A stretch of DNA of 64,000 bases from Rhizomucor pusillus (lineage: Eukaryota > Mucoromycota > Mucoromycetes > Mucorales > Lichtheimiaceae). Position 1 is the first letter of the stretch, and each line of letters opens with the position of its first letter. The position numbers were made by a program, and so were the translations under genes. The stretch lies in contig FWWN02000620.1 of NCBI GenBank assembly GCA_900175165.2, positions 18,477 through 82,476 on the forward strand, in the 5' to 3' direction. Below, piece by piece: positions 47,779-59,097 of the stretch. The notes beneath the pieces are model-generated. The model was not told the origin of the DNA. It did no database searches and was given only the letters and a program-made list of their open reading frames with translations.

Positions 47779-49461
47779 CTAAGTGCGTCTGCGGTTCGAA
47801 GGAGAACTTGAAGAAGCTCTGCTACGCTTGCTCAGGTTCATGTTCCGACGTTGCCAGTACCTCTGTATCAGGCTTTCGTCATTGAAGTGCTCGAAAGGTT
47901 CCCAAGTGTCATCTTCTTCAGAATATCCTTTCCATCGTACTCGATAAAGGTAGTTGCCCTCAGTACCTTTGTTATCGATGATGGCCTGCACTTCGTAGAA
48001 GTCGTCACCACTCGCAATTGGGTCTTGGGAGATGAGCTTGATGTGCGCTGGCGGTATGTTGCGTGACAAGAGAGCGCCAGTCTCATCTGTCAGAACATAG
48101 GAATTGCCTTTGTTCTTACCGTGAACGGTGAAAGGCCCTTCATATCTTGGATCCGTCTTCGATTTACGGTTGACATTCGGGATCATGACCTTACTACTGG
48201 TTGGGAAGTCAGGAACGATGCAATTCTTATCGTTGAATTTTCCCTGCTGTGCCTGATATACGGTTTTCGCTCGTTCGCTGATAGCTGGGATCACTATCGT
48301 GTCCATTTGCTTTAAGCGTTGTTCAAGCTCGTTAGTAATGTCTTGAGTGGTACCGATATCATCCTGTGTGTAGTCTTTAAACTCATTCGGTTGTCTGGCG
48401 GACATTAGAGCGAAAGGTCGAGACTTGTGTAGCTGTGATATCTTTGAGTTGATAGCAAGCTGTGCACTTGGAACGTGAAGGTCCCAGTCCTCTTTCTTTC
48501 CCTGCAAACGTTTGACTATGACAGACTTTGCCGTGTGTACCCATTTCTCTGCTACGCACGTGGATGGTAGGGTGTAACGAGCCTGTGGTCAATGCCAGAG
48601 TATTCGACTACTAGGGAAAGCCGTAATCGCAGAAGACTTGGATGACTTGTCGTGTAATGGTAAGAGCCGACTTGTCCTGAATAGCGCATAGAACACAGAA
48701 GCGCGCAAAAACATCAACCTTAACTAGTAAGTAGTTGTTGCCTGAAGGTGTGGTGGTGTTAAACTCACCAAGATCAATGGCCCGGTGCTCGCCAGGTCCA
48801 TTGGCAGCAATGCTGCGTAAAGGGTGATAGCCGTGTTTCCCGATGTTAAATCGTTGACAGCTGACGCATTTGGAGACAAGGTCTAAAGCTTCCTGATTGA
48901 GGTTTGCCCAGTGTATTCCGTCACTGTGGAGTGCGTTGACAATAGCGTCAGCACCGAAATGACTGTTCAAATGAGCTTTCTCAAGTAGGTTTTGTCGTTC
49001 TGATTCAGGTGGTGTGAATCACCTGAGTGCGAAGCTTTGGGCGAATTACCCTCCGCCAGCCTTTTGTCAGGGGTGAAAAGGCGAGATAAAGTATCTGGCA
49101 GTACGTTCAGGATACCAGGTCGATGGACTATAGTTAAATTATAGTCGCAAATAGTGTCTAACCAACCACCCATCATGGGGTTTGTCACTGGTTTGGTGTG
49201 CAGGTAAGTGAGCGATTTGTGATCAGTGTATAGGGTGGAATGATTACCCCAGAGGAACTGATGATACTTCTTAAGAGCAAAGACGATAGCCAACAACTCA
49301 CGTTTGGTAGTAGAATATTTACGCTCTGATTTAGAACGTGCGCGTGCATGAAAACCAATGTACTTATATTGGGTGTTCGATGGATCAGTCTGACAAATAG
49401 GGATCACCACTTTATTCCGTTTTTCTTGTTCCGTTCGAATGTTCTTGTTCGAACGGAACAA
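47779..49461 (-). pseudogene. Ty3/gypsy-type pol fragment: RNase H, integrase, chromodomain
   Basis: Three consecutive minus-strand frames. 49461-48967 has the RNase H part (KYSTTKRELLAIVFALKKY, LYTDHKSLTYLH, RPGILNVLPDTLSRL). 48970-48611 has the integrase core start (CVSCQRFNIGKHGYHPL, AIDLGEF for the first catalytic Asp). 48507-47779 has the integrase tail and a chromodomain (NYLYRVRWKGYSEEDDTWEPFEHF). Gag, protease and most of the reverse transcriptase are absent: the element stops at a palindrome at 49423-49466. Frames are broken between the blocks, so it is dead. The chromodomain suggests heterochromatin-directed insertion, as in chromoviruses. Confidence 0.85.
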
Positions 49462-49466
49462 GAATA
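49423..49466. repeat. Inverted repeat at the Ty3 breakpoint
   Basis: TTCTTGTTCCGTTCGAA and its reverse complement flank an 8-bp spacer exactly where the retroelement reading frame ends. A run of AAGAACAG-like and GGAACAAGAATAAAAA repeats follows to about 49563. Confidence 0.7.
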
Positions 49467-50010
49467 AAAATTCTTCCCCAGAATATAATAAGAACAGAGT
49501 AAGTAAGAACAGAACAGAACAAGAGTAATTTATTCGTTATTCCGGAGGAACAAGAATAAAAACCACTTCATTCTCTCCCATTCGGACCATTCCACTGCGG
49601 AAAATGCGGGCATTTTATTGGGATTTCATGCTGATAAAATTCGCGGTCAATTCCGCGTGTTATCCAATTCCGAATTGCAAGCACATTTATCCGCATTTCA
49701 TCGTCATGAAATACTGCTTCGACATCTCACATATTGATAAAAAGAGAAACACAGAGCTATAATGACTCCCTTCTATATTCTGTCGTCTAAGGAACGCGAT
49801 GTAGCACCGGTAGCGATGACAGCAATGAGGATCTGCAACAGCAACTTCTTTCAATATTCGTCTCATTGATCCAACCAGGCTGTCCTTTGTTAAGAAAGCG
49901 TACTTCCCAATAAATTATTGGTGGCTGTTTGAAAACTTTATTCATCTCTTTCAGTTTGTTTCCTGATTTCTGTTTGATCGCGCAATGTCTTCCCAAACTC
50001 GTTTAAAGAA

Positions 50011-52110
50011 ATGTACTGTTCCGATTGCAGACTTTCGCCAGCCGGTTACATCTTCCAGAGGCCGGCAACATATCGCGCGCATAGAGAACGTGACAGACTG
50101 CGAGGATTGGAAGATGGTATAGACAACACCGTTGATAAGAAGAAAACTACTTTTATTGACATGCATGATAAAGCTGCAATCTCCAGATCCGAGAATGACA
50201 AAGCTATGATCCTCCATGGCGTTATCAATGATGATAATGTTATGGAAATAGATGTTGCCGATGGTAATGATATGATTATTTACGAACAATGAGATGTATC
50301 ACATTACCTTAGCCGCTCGCGATATCTCTAGTAGTTAATGAAGTTGAAATACCAAATGCCGCCGCAGAAACGGAAGACAATGTTAGCAGCGTTGATGATC
50401 GTTGCGTGTGACATACCTGCAGCTCGAAAGGTGTCCGGTTTCTCGTCTCACAACAGCACCAAAGCTTGTCATAAATGTGCTCCATCTTTTCATGTCTTCC
50501 CTGGAACCAAGCAGCTAAATTATTCGGCTTTGATGAAACAACTTGGATTCCAAGAAGTGGCTGTGAAAATATGAAGGACGCAAAAAGATATTTGGAAGCA
50601 AAAACCGAGCAGGAACAGAAAGACCTCGTCAGGGAAACAGGCACCCGCTGGTCGGAACTGCACCGCCTGGAGTACTTTGACGTTGTCCGATGCACTGTCA
50701 TCGATCCAATGCACAATCTTTTCTTGGGTACTGCGAAGCGTATGGTCGAATTATGGATCGAGCTGGGAATATTGACACCGCAAGCACTCGCTGCCATGGA
50801 GAAATCCGCCGCAGGCATCCTAATCCCACCGGATATGGATTCTTTATCCAACGGCTAAATTGCGATCGGCTTTGCTTCAATGAAAGCTGCCGAATGGAAA
50901 AGTTGGTGTCTCGTATATTCTCCATTCCTTCTCTTCAATGTCCTCCCGCGCGATCATTTTCGCAATTGGATGCTATCCGTGAATGCCTATCCATTGATCT
51001 GTAAGCCTTCGATAACATATGACGAAATTGACGATGCCCGCCATATGCTTCATGAATCCTGCCGCAATTGTGAAAGCCTATATGGCGAAGAGATCATTAC
51101 GTCGAATATGCACCTTCACTGCCATCTCCACCAAACGCTTCGAGATTTCGGCCCTATATATGCATTTTGGCTTTTTCAGTTATGAACGTTACAACGGTAT
51201 TCTCGGCAATTTCAACACCAACTAACGTATGACATTCGAAGTAACATATATGAAACGATTCATCGAATATGCGAGAGCAGAAGATTTCATCCGAAGCATT
51301 GCTCCTTCCCATGGAGGTCATCTAGACCACATACACGATGATCCTCTCGTTAAAGTCTCCGCTCCGCAAGGCTACGCGGGTTTTTGAGAACATGGGCTAA
51401 TCGCTTGAAATAAAGATTTATATAAAATTTCCTGGATCTTTTCTGGATAACAGATAATTATTGTATCAAGAGCAATCGAGCAATTAGCCCATGTTCTCAA
51501 AAACCCGCGTAGCCTTGCGGAGCGGAGACTTTAACGAGAGGATCATCGTGTATGTAGTTCTAGATAACCTCCTCAAGACCGGCAAGCTCATTTACTTGGA
51601 TCCTACACATTTCCAGCAGCTGGTCAGCTATTACTATGCTGTATACGAGGAACACTCCACATACTTTGGCGCAAGCGACGAACATCAAGGCATCAGTGTC
51701 AACGACAGGATTCGCAAGATCAGAGACGTTGAGATTCTAGGCCAGACATTGATATCAAGCATGTCTCGGCAATATCGATCAAATATTGTTGTCTCTGTTG
51801 TCTGCCGCGATCCTCACGATACGAGCAAGAAAGCTCTCCGTCCTGCCAATGTTCTGTACTATTTCCAGCATTGCTTGGAGGGCGTGGAACATGTTTTTAC
51901 ATATGTCGAGTAGTTCAACGCAGTCCGCTCGCATGGATATCATTTGCAAACATCGACATCCCAGTTTATCGAATTGACGTAGAGGAGCCTTCGAAGGAAT
52001 GCATCTTACCTGTTCACAGATTATATTCCGGAATTGGTTACTTCCCTCTTGTCGATAACAGTGCTGGAATGATCATCTTACCACAAAAGTTAAAAGTTAC
52101 TTTCGCATAG
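50011..52110 (+). pseudogene. Tnp2/Plavaka-type transposase, copy 1 (internally deleted)
   Basis: Starts with a cysteine module (YCSDCRLSPAGYIFQRPATYRAH), then jumps at about 50290-50360 to the middle of the transposase, so the central part is deleted. Next are ALMIVACDIPAARKVSGF, RWSELHRLEYFDVVRCTVIDPMHNLFLGTAKR (the Tnp2 hallmark), WCLVYSPFLLFNVLPRDHF and NMHLHCHLHQTLRDFGPIYAFWLF. The tail has HFQQLVSYYYAVYEEHS and CILPVHRLYSGIGYFP. Several frameshifts and stops occur, and a fold-back element is inserted at 51313-51572. Same family as 59098-62410. Confidence 0.8.
51313..51572. mobile_element. Fold-back element family A, copy 1 (260 bp)
   Basis: Two arms of about 95 bp, reverse complements of each other with few mismatches, starting GGAGGTCATCTAGA and ending AACCTCC, around a 60-70 bp AT-rich loop. 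It interrupts the Plavaka transposase between SIAPSHG and LKTGKLIYLDP. No coding capacity. Same length as the copy at 54791-55050. Confidence 0.88.
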
Positions 52111-53426
52111 AATTTCCTTCTTTCTTTATTTTACAACATATTATCTATATAAATATATTCTTTAGCCACTCTTTAAACTGGTGTTGCTATTCCCTGTTAT
52201 ATACCTTTCTCATCTTTAAGTAAAAATCACCACCATAGTATCCTCACACAGTTTCCACATTCGTGGTATTCCAATTCATTGCGACGTTGTCATCGCTTTG
52301 CTGTGAACTATACGGAACGTTCATATATGAGTCTCCAAAAACAAAATAAGATACTGGTATGATCATATGCAACATACATGCTCACTCTGTATATACAAAA
52401 GTCCTCCATCCCTTCAGTAGCAAACGTCATTGTGGACCAACGATCGTGAATTCGTTCATCGTAGCAAAGTCTTCAAAGTTGGCTCTGTAAGTCTTGTTTT
52501 CCAACATTTCCGGCTAGAAAAGCGGTTCAGAGAACGCGTATATGGCTCGTTCGAAAGCTCCCATTCCAACGTCTGGAAATAGTAGAGTGATGAAGATTGA
52601 GGGTGTACGCGTCGTAGAATCAATTCTGCCGCCAGATGACAACGGTTTCGAAAACGCAAAGCGTAGCTTCCAGTAGAGTCAAAAGCAGGGAGTCGTACGC
52701 CATCTCCCAAGATGAATTCATATATAGCTGCTTTCTGCCGGCGATTTTTGTTCGACAAAAAGATGAAGCAAACGTTTTTGGAATGCACGGAAGTTGGTGG
52801 GAGAGAAAGACCGATTTTCGTGACACCACTATATTGCAGTAATTTACAGTGGACCGTTGCAGTTGTTAGCTTGTTAGTTGTATAGCACCTTCCCGCTCTT
52901 ACATCTAATTAATACCAATGGCGTGTTTAAATAGAAGGCTTAGAATTCGTTCGCTAACTCGTCAAGAGCGAGAGCATACGGCCTAAACTTTGGAATATAG
53001 TTGGAAAACAGGTGTCTTCAGATGCTTGAAAATTTTTGCAAACACCTAAAGCACACCATAGTTCTTGTCTACTTAATGTGCTCCCATTGAAGTTCGTCGT
53101 TAGTCGCTTTGGCCTGGAGAAATATACTTGTAACAAAAGAGGGAAGAGGAGCACTCAACTTGAAAATCTTTTGGTTGAATTTATTGAGCATTAAAAAAAC
53201 GAGTGCGAATATTTTCTGAAAACGAAGGCATGTTTGGTTAAAACTAGTCTTAAACCAGTCTAAAAGGGAAAAAGGCTAAAACAAGGCTAAAACCAGGCTG
53301 AAATTGTCGGACAACGAAAAGTTTTAGACGTCTAAAACTAGGCTAAAACGCCATTTTTCCCGGGCTGTTGATTCATCGAGCGAGACAGACATCTAGGGAA
53401 TGTTGCACACAGCAAACGCACAGGGT
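52111..53426. other. Gene-poor; degenerate GGCTAAAAC repeats near the tRNA
   Basis: No gene recognised. At about 53235-53350 the unit GGCTAAAAC or close variants recurs at least four times in the 120 bp upstream of the tRNA-Gly gene. Confidence 0.4.
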
Positions 53427-53497
53427 GCGCGGATGGTTTAGTGGTATAATATCCGCCTGCCACGCGGATGACCCGGGTTCGATTCCCGGTCCGCGCA
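53427..53497 (+). tRNA. tRNA-Gly (GCC)
   Basis: 71 nt with a perfect acceptor stem (GCGCGGA/TCCGCGC), D-arm TGGTTTAGTGGTATAA (A box), anticodon stem around CTGCCAC with GCC anticodon, and GGGTTCGATTCCC T-arm (B box). No intron; CCA is not encoded, as in eukaryotes. Confidence 0.95.
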
Positions 53498-53544
53498 TAG
53501 AAGCTCTGATAAATATACTTTTGCAGTACCAAACTGCGGCGTAT

Positions 53545-53660
53545 CGTAATTCTTTGTTTTGTGTTACGAATCCACACAGAGAAACAAGAGCATGGACCAC
53601 GAAGGCACGAAAAGTTAGCGAGCAGAAAGTTGCTCTTTTCTCCTTTATTGTTCTCAAGTA
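53545..53660 (+). repeat. Family C terminal repeat, 48 bp downstream of tRNA-Gly
   Basis: CGTAATTC..GTGTTACGAATCCACACAG followed by GGACCACGAAGGCACGAA and TTGCTCTTTTCTCC, matching the ends of 58180-58712. The outer end faces the tRNA. No matching right end was seen. Confidence 0.55.
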
Positions 53661-54326
53661 TTTATATCTTTTCTCTGTATTCGGTTTTATAATCATATTA
53701 GGATAGCTATGAATATATAGGTATACAAGTGCGAAGATATCCATTTCAAAAAGGTAAAGTGCCGAAAGAACGGCGAGGCAGCCGAAAAGGGAAGGAACTA
53801 AAGTCAGTCTACGACAGTACCCCCTCCCGAAAGTCTTGGTCGTCTTCGAACAAGCAGAGAAGTCAGTCTAGGAGTCGCGCCCGCTCAGCATTGCGAGTGG
53901 CCGTCGGATCAAACCAGGGCAAAGTCGCGGGAGTCTGGCTATGTGCCAAACGTAAACGGTCAGTATGGACTCAAAAAGCATATTACTTGCCATCAGTGCC
54001 TTGAAGCTTGTAGCTATCAAGTCAGTTTTGATGAATGGCTGCTCTGGGCTTCTGCTGAGATAGTACTTGAAAGACTACAAGTACTGCGGTAAGCTGCAAT
54101 TATCATAATCAGTTCATGACAATTACTTGCCAACGGAAGGAGGAATTCTGTTTACTGACGGAGGATAACATTCGATTTCTTGGCCAGATTGTCAAAACAT
54201 CCTGCTTGCTAATGTATGCATATGTGCTTTATGCTATATGCTATCAGATAGTAACATATATCAACGTATAGCGTGTAAGGAGAAAGTGTTATAGATCAGG
54301 GCAATTTAGTCTATTTCTTTAACTGC

Positions 54327-54668
54327 TTAACAACTCTCTATTGCTAAACGTCTGAGCATCGATGGAGCTTGCTCGACTGCTGCTTTGATGACATTAGGAA
54401 ACGTTTCCTCCCATAATGATAGCTGCCGGCTAATCTCCTCTACAGCAATTTGAAAAAACATGTTTGTATCATTATCTTTAATTAGAAGTTTCCACTCGTC
54501 TTGGTTGAACTGCAAGTAGTAAAAGAGCAATTAAGCAAAAGTATGCAGCGACACAAAGATTCTGCATACTTAAGAATGCAACTCGGGAGTACGTGAGTAC
54601 TGAGGGATGGTAAATGATTTCGTTTCCAAAAAGCATCATCAAGTACATAGAGCGGTAACCGGCACACA
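54327..54668 (-). pseudogene. Unassigned gene fragment
   Basis: The frame 54510-54327 (QDEWKLLIKDNDTNMFF, VEEISRQLSLWEETFPNVI) looks protein-like. A CTACTTGCAG acceptor precedes it, and upstream sequence on the same strand contains FGNEIIYHPSVLTYSRVAF. I do not recognise the family. It may be two exons of a real or broken gene, or a piece of transposon. Confidence 0.3.
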
Positions 54669-54790
54669 CTCTGCTCCTTGTCTATGATGCTCCTACTTCC
54701 ATGTTTTCTACAGGGTTCTTAGATTAGGTTCTTATTTGTATGAACTCCAACGCTTCAACAGCATTTTTATTTTCAAAATACCTGGTCTAT

Positions 54791-55050
54791 GGAGGTCATC
54801 TAGAACCACATGTATGATGTTTCCTCCCGTTGAACTCCCCGCTCCGCGAGGCTGCGCGGGTTCTTGAGAATATGGGTGGTCGCTTGAAGTACGGACACAT
54901 ATAAAATTGTCTGAACCTTTCTGGATGGCAGATAATTATTGGATCAAAATCGGTCAAGCGACCACCCATATTCTCAAGAACCCGCGCAGCCTCGCGGAGC
55001 GGGGAGTTCAACGGGAGGAAACATCATACATGTGGTTCTAGATGACCTCC
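54791..55050. mobile_element. Fold-back element family A, copy 2 (260 bp, near-perfect)
   Basis: Left arm 54791-54887 and right arm are essentially exact reverse complements, beginning GGAGGTCATCTAGAACCACA and ending GATGACCTCC. Inside the arms is a GC-rich segment (CTCCGCGAGGCTGCGCGG). The loop of about 66 bp is AT-rich and shares CAGATAATTATTG with copy 1. The high arm identity implies recent movement or conversion. It sits directly against the gag frame of the Ty3-type element. Confidence 0.92.
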
Positions 55051-58000
55051 GATAACGATAGCGACACCGAAACAAGCGATGCAGAAGACGAACATGCCAC
55101 GACAACCGGAACGAAACGACCATACACTGGATGCAACTTCAAGGCACCTGACGAAAAGTTTACGGGCAACTCGCACAAATTAGAACAGTGGATTTTCAAC
55201 CTCGAGGAATACTACCAGAACGCAAACACAAGACCAGACCTGAAGGCTGGCATAGCAGCAAGCAAGTTAAGCCACAACGCAACAGTTTGGTGGCGAACAC
55301 ACCGGATCAGGAATCAAGTACCCAAGACATGGAAAGATTTCAAGAAGGAGATACGCGCCAGATTCATCACGATCGACTTGACAGAAGCAAAACGAGCACG
55401 GTTCAGCCATATACGACAGACAGGCAGCATCGCACGATACAACGCCGAATTCCAGACTGCAATGAGCGACTGTAGAAGTGTTGCAGAAACGGAAGCCTTC
55501 TACCGATACATCGACGGCCTCAACTTTGACACCATGGAATACATGCAGCTCCAGAAGCCGAAGACGCTATGCAAGGTCATGTAAATTGCAACAGACTACG
55601 AAGGATCCCAGTACAGCGGATTGAAGTCGAACGGACACTACCAGAAGCGCAACGATTGGAACTGAGATCGCCCAAGAGATTGAGATCATGCAAGATACGA
55701 CCGAGATGACTCCAGACGAGACCGAGACCGAGACCACAGTAAACATCGAAAGCACCAGCACCACAGATCTGACGAACGATACTACGAGCCGATGATGGTC
55801 GACAGCAACGAGAAGAACAAGACGCCTTGGAATCAGCAAAAGAGCGACGGAAAATGTTTTAAATGCGGCGGCAAGGGACATTTTGCAAGACAATGTCCGA
55901 ATTGAGCATAAGACCGGCAAGCCAAAAGCTTCTGAAGTCGACATGGAGATCGCCAGGACATGTCGACCATGTGGAGAAAATACCTGGCAACCACAACAAC
56001 AGCAACGGGATGATCAGCAAACAGTGATACGAAGAAAATTCAGCGGACGAAATCACGAAAATCGACGAAAATACGTACCGACATCAAGCGATCAGAACAA
56101 CAGAATTTTGTCAAAATAAACCAGCAAGATCCCTCATCGACTCCGGCGCAACACACAACTTCATCACGATGGATTACGTACAAGAAACCGGCATGGAAAA
56201 CCTTTTGCAACCAGATGACGGCGTTATCGCATTTGGAAATCGATTGAAGGAAAAATCAGCACACTAGTTGACGACAGAGATCACGATTGGAGATCACAGG
56301 GCAACAGTGCAACTTTACACCGGCATCAAGAGTGACAAGCACGACATTATCCTTGGAAACCCATGGCATCACGACCATAACACGAAGATCGACTGGAGAA
56401 CGAACACGTTAATCACAGAGGACAATCATGAAATCACACACGACGAGAACATAGCGATGCAAGCCAAGCCAGGAATTCAGTTTATCACTAGACGACAATT
56501 CAATAGGATGCAACGAGACATGGAACTAGAACTCTACGCAACCGTACTCGACGAACCGACAAACGGAGCAAGATTTGGCTACGAAGGAATCCAGACAGTA
56601 GTCGACGAATTCAAGGATGTATTCCCCGACGACTTACCTGAAGGATTACTGATCGCAAGACAAGTAAACCGCACTATGATACCGACAGATCCGAATGCGA
56701 AGATACCAGCACAGAAACTGTATCGACTAACCAGCCACGAGTTAGCGGAACTCAAGAAGCAGATGAACGAACTGATCAAGAAACGATGGATCAAACCATC
56801 AAAATCACCATACGGAGCACCAGTGCTATTCGTATCGAAGAAGGACGGCAGCTTGCGAATGGTTGTGGACTATCCAGCACTGAACGCAATCACGACAAAG
56901 GATCACTATCCATTGCCAAGGACGGACGAACTACTGGATCAACTGAACGGCGCAAAAATTTTCTCCAAGCTGGATCTACGAAGCGGATATCACCAGATAC
57001 GAGTGGCACCGGAAGTCACGCGCAAGGCGGTATTGATGACGAGATACGGACTATAGGAATTCACAGTACTCCCATTTGGATTGACATCGGCACCAGCGAC
57101 ATTCATAACACTCATGAGCGACGTGTTCAGAGACCTCTTGGATATATGCGTTATCGTATATCTGGACTTCATCTTTATATGCTAGAAGACCGAGGAAGAA
57201 CACCAGCAGCATGTACGAGCAGTATTGGAACGACTCAAGGAGCACAAGCTATACGCCAAGATGGAATACCAATTTGGAGTAGACCGACTGAAATTTTTGG
57301 GGCACAGCGGCGACGGACAAGGACTGCACACCGATCCCGATAAGGTCAAGGCGATAGTGGACTGGCCTCCACTACGATCATCGAAGGATATCCTATGTTT
57401 CCTTGTATTGGCGAACTATTATCAGCGATTCATCGACGGATACGCAAGTATCGTGAATCCTCTCAACAAGTTGCTACGCAAGAGCACACCACGAAAATGG
57501 ACGGAAACCAAGTAGAAGGCATTCGACACCCTGAAGAGCAACTTGGCATCAGCACCGGTATTAGCACTACCAGATCCGAACAAGAGATTCTACGTACACA
57601 CGGATGCATAATCGACAGTAGCAATCGGCCGAATATTATCACATAAGCAAGACGACGGCAAATTGCACCCAGTTGCATTCACATCAAGGACGATGGCACC
57701 GACGGAACTGAGCTCCTCAGTCTACGAGCAAGAAATGTTAGCACTAAGGCATTGTCTACGAAGTGGCGACATCACCTGGATATGCAGACATTTACAGTCT
57801 TCAGCAACAACCGAGCGTTATCATTTCTCAAGACGAACACGAACCTATCGAAACGGCAACTACATTGCTTGGAGACTTTCATGGGCTACAAGTTCGACAT
57901 ACACTATGTACCACGAGAACGGAGCCACGCAGCAGATGCATTCAGCAAACAACCACCGGACGAACCATCGAATCCAGAAGCGCAGTTGGAACTTGCACAC

Positions 58001-58183
58001 ATCCCCAAAGTCCAAGCCAGAGACCAGATCGAAAACGAAGCACGGCAGAACCACAAATTCTATCAAGGCTTGATCAAGCAGATACGAACAGGAACGGCAG
58101 ACGAACGATACGAGATGACGAACCAAGGGATATATCGCAGAAACGACAACGGAGAACCAAGGCTTTGTATTCCAACCTCGTAA
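55042..58183 (+). pseudogene. Ty3/gypsy-type retroelement, gag to RNase H, broken
   Basis: Gag (55042-55584) has LEQWIFNLEEYYQNA, FKKEIRARFITIDLTE. A zinc knuckle CFKCGGKGHFARQCPN ends near 55903. Protease SLIDSGATHNF follows (about 56130). The reverse transcriptase begins at about 56600 (PYGAPVLFVSKKDGSLRMVVDY, KLDLRSGYHQIRV, then [12 protein letters not shown]). The YLDD catalytic box reads YLDF and is followed by a stop. Connection and RNase H pieces (FLGHSGDGQGLHTDPDKV, HTDA, REDS-like HYVPRERSHAADAFSKQ) follow in mixed frames. It ends where a family C element begins, losing integrase and LTR. Its apparent gag ATG lies inside the last 9 bp of fold-back copy 2, so the original 5' end is gone. 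Base use is unlike the host genes: A-rich with many ACGA/CGAA codons. Confidence 0.85.
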
Positions 58184-58712
58184 CGCTAATCTTTTACGCT
58201 ACGAATCGACGAAGACAAGCACACAAAAGAAACCACGAAGTAGAGGATAGACGGATGGAGGCCTCTTTACTCTTTTGTGCGTTTGGTGATATATACCATG
58301 GTCAGCATTACGGTTATAAGATAATAAAGGGAAGTCTATAAGATATAATACGTTGTGTGATGGAAGTAATGTCTAAAAGGAAAAGTACAAAGAAGAGCGG
58401 CGCGCATAGCGGCGCGCTTTACGGTGAAATATCAAAAAAGGAATCAGTCAAGCGTCGTGCGCAGACTTTTGGCATTTTCCTTTTCAGACACTTCACCGTC
58501 ATTTGGCGCTTTTCCTTTTCAATATGGATATCCTTCGGGCTCAACACCTTTTTATATTTTATTCATCCCATAATTGTCATTATACCGAATATCGAAAAAC
58601 ATATAAAGATCGCTAGAATCAAAAGAGTAAAGCGAAACCTAACTACCTTTATTTTGCGATCTTCATGGTTCCTTTCCTGTGTGGTCTCGTAACGCAAAAC
58701 AATTAGCGTTAC
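58180..58712. mobile_element. Family C non-autonomous element (about 533 bp)
   Basis: Termini are inverted: CGTAACGCTAAT at the left and ATTAGCGTTAC at the right, and similarity between the two ends continues for 60-100 bp (GCGTTACGA..CCACACAG..GAAACCACGAAG). The interior is non-coding. It lies at the broken 3' end of the Ty3-type element and its right end is 80 bp from the 3' end of tRNA-Glu. Confidence 0.7.
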
Positions 58713-58792
58713 AAGACACGCGGCAAAAATAACGAAAAAAGCAGCGCACGGAGTTCATGAACGACAACAACATGAACAGAGAAATGTTAGAT

Positions 58793-58864
58793 TTCCTCCA
58801 CCGGGAATTGAACCCGGGCCACCGGTGTGAGAGACCGGGATCCTAGCCACTAGACCATAGAGGA
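58793..58864 (-). tRNA. tRNA-Glu (CTC)
   Basis: 72 nt on the minus strand: acceptor TCCTCTA with TGGAGGA, A-box region TGGTCTAGTGGCTAGGA, anticodon loop with CTC, T-arm GGGTTCAATTCCC. No intron and no encoded CCA. Confidence 0.95.
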
Positions 58865-59097
58865 GTGACACGTAATTGTCGCGAGGCGTAGCAACTTTTC
58901 AGGCCTCCTCAAAATTATTTCGAACACTGCACATAAAGCGGGGTTCCTATCAAGTTCCTGCAAGCAGGAGCTTTTAACTTCCACATTAAGTAAATAATCC
59001 ACGGGTTGGCGCTGTCTCAAAAATTATACTGCATTTCGACTACTTCACTGACTTGCTTTTATTCACTGTACTCAGCGTTCACCGTGTACATTTCGAA

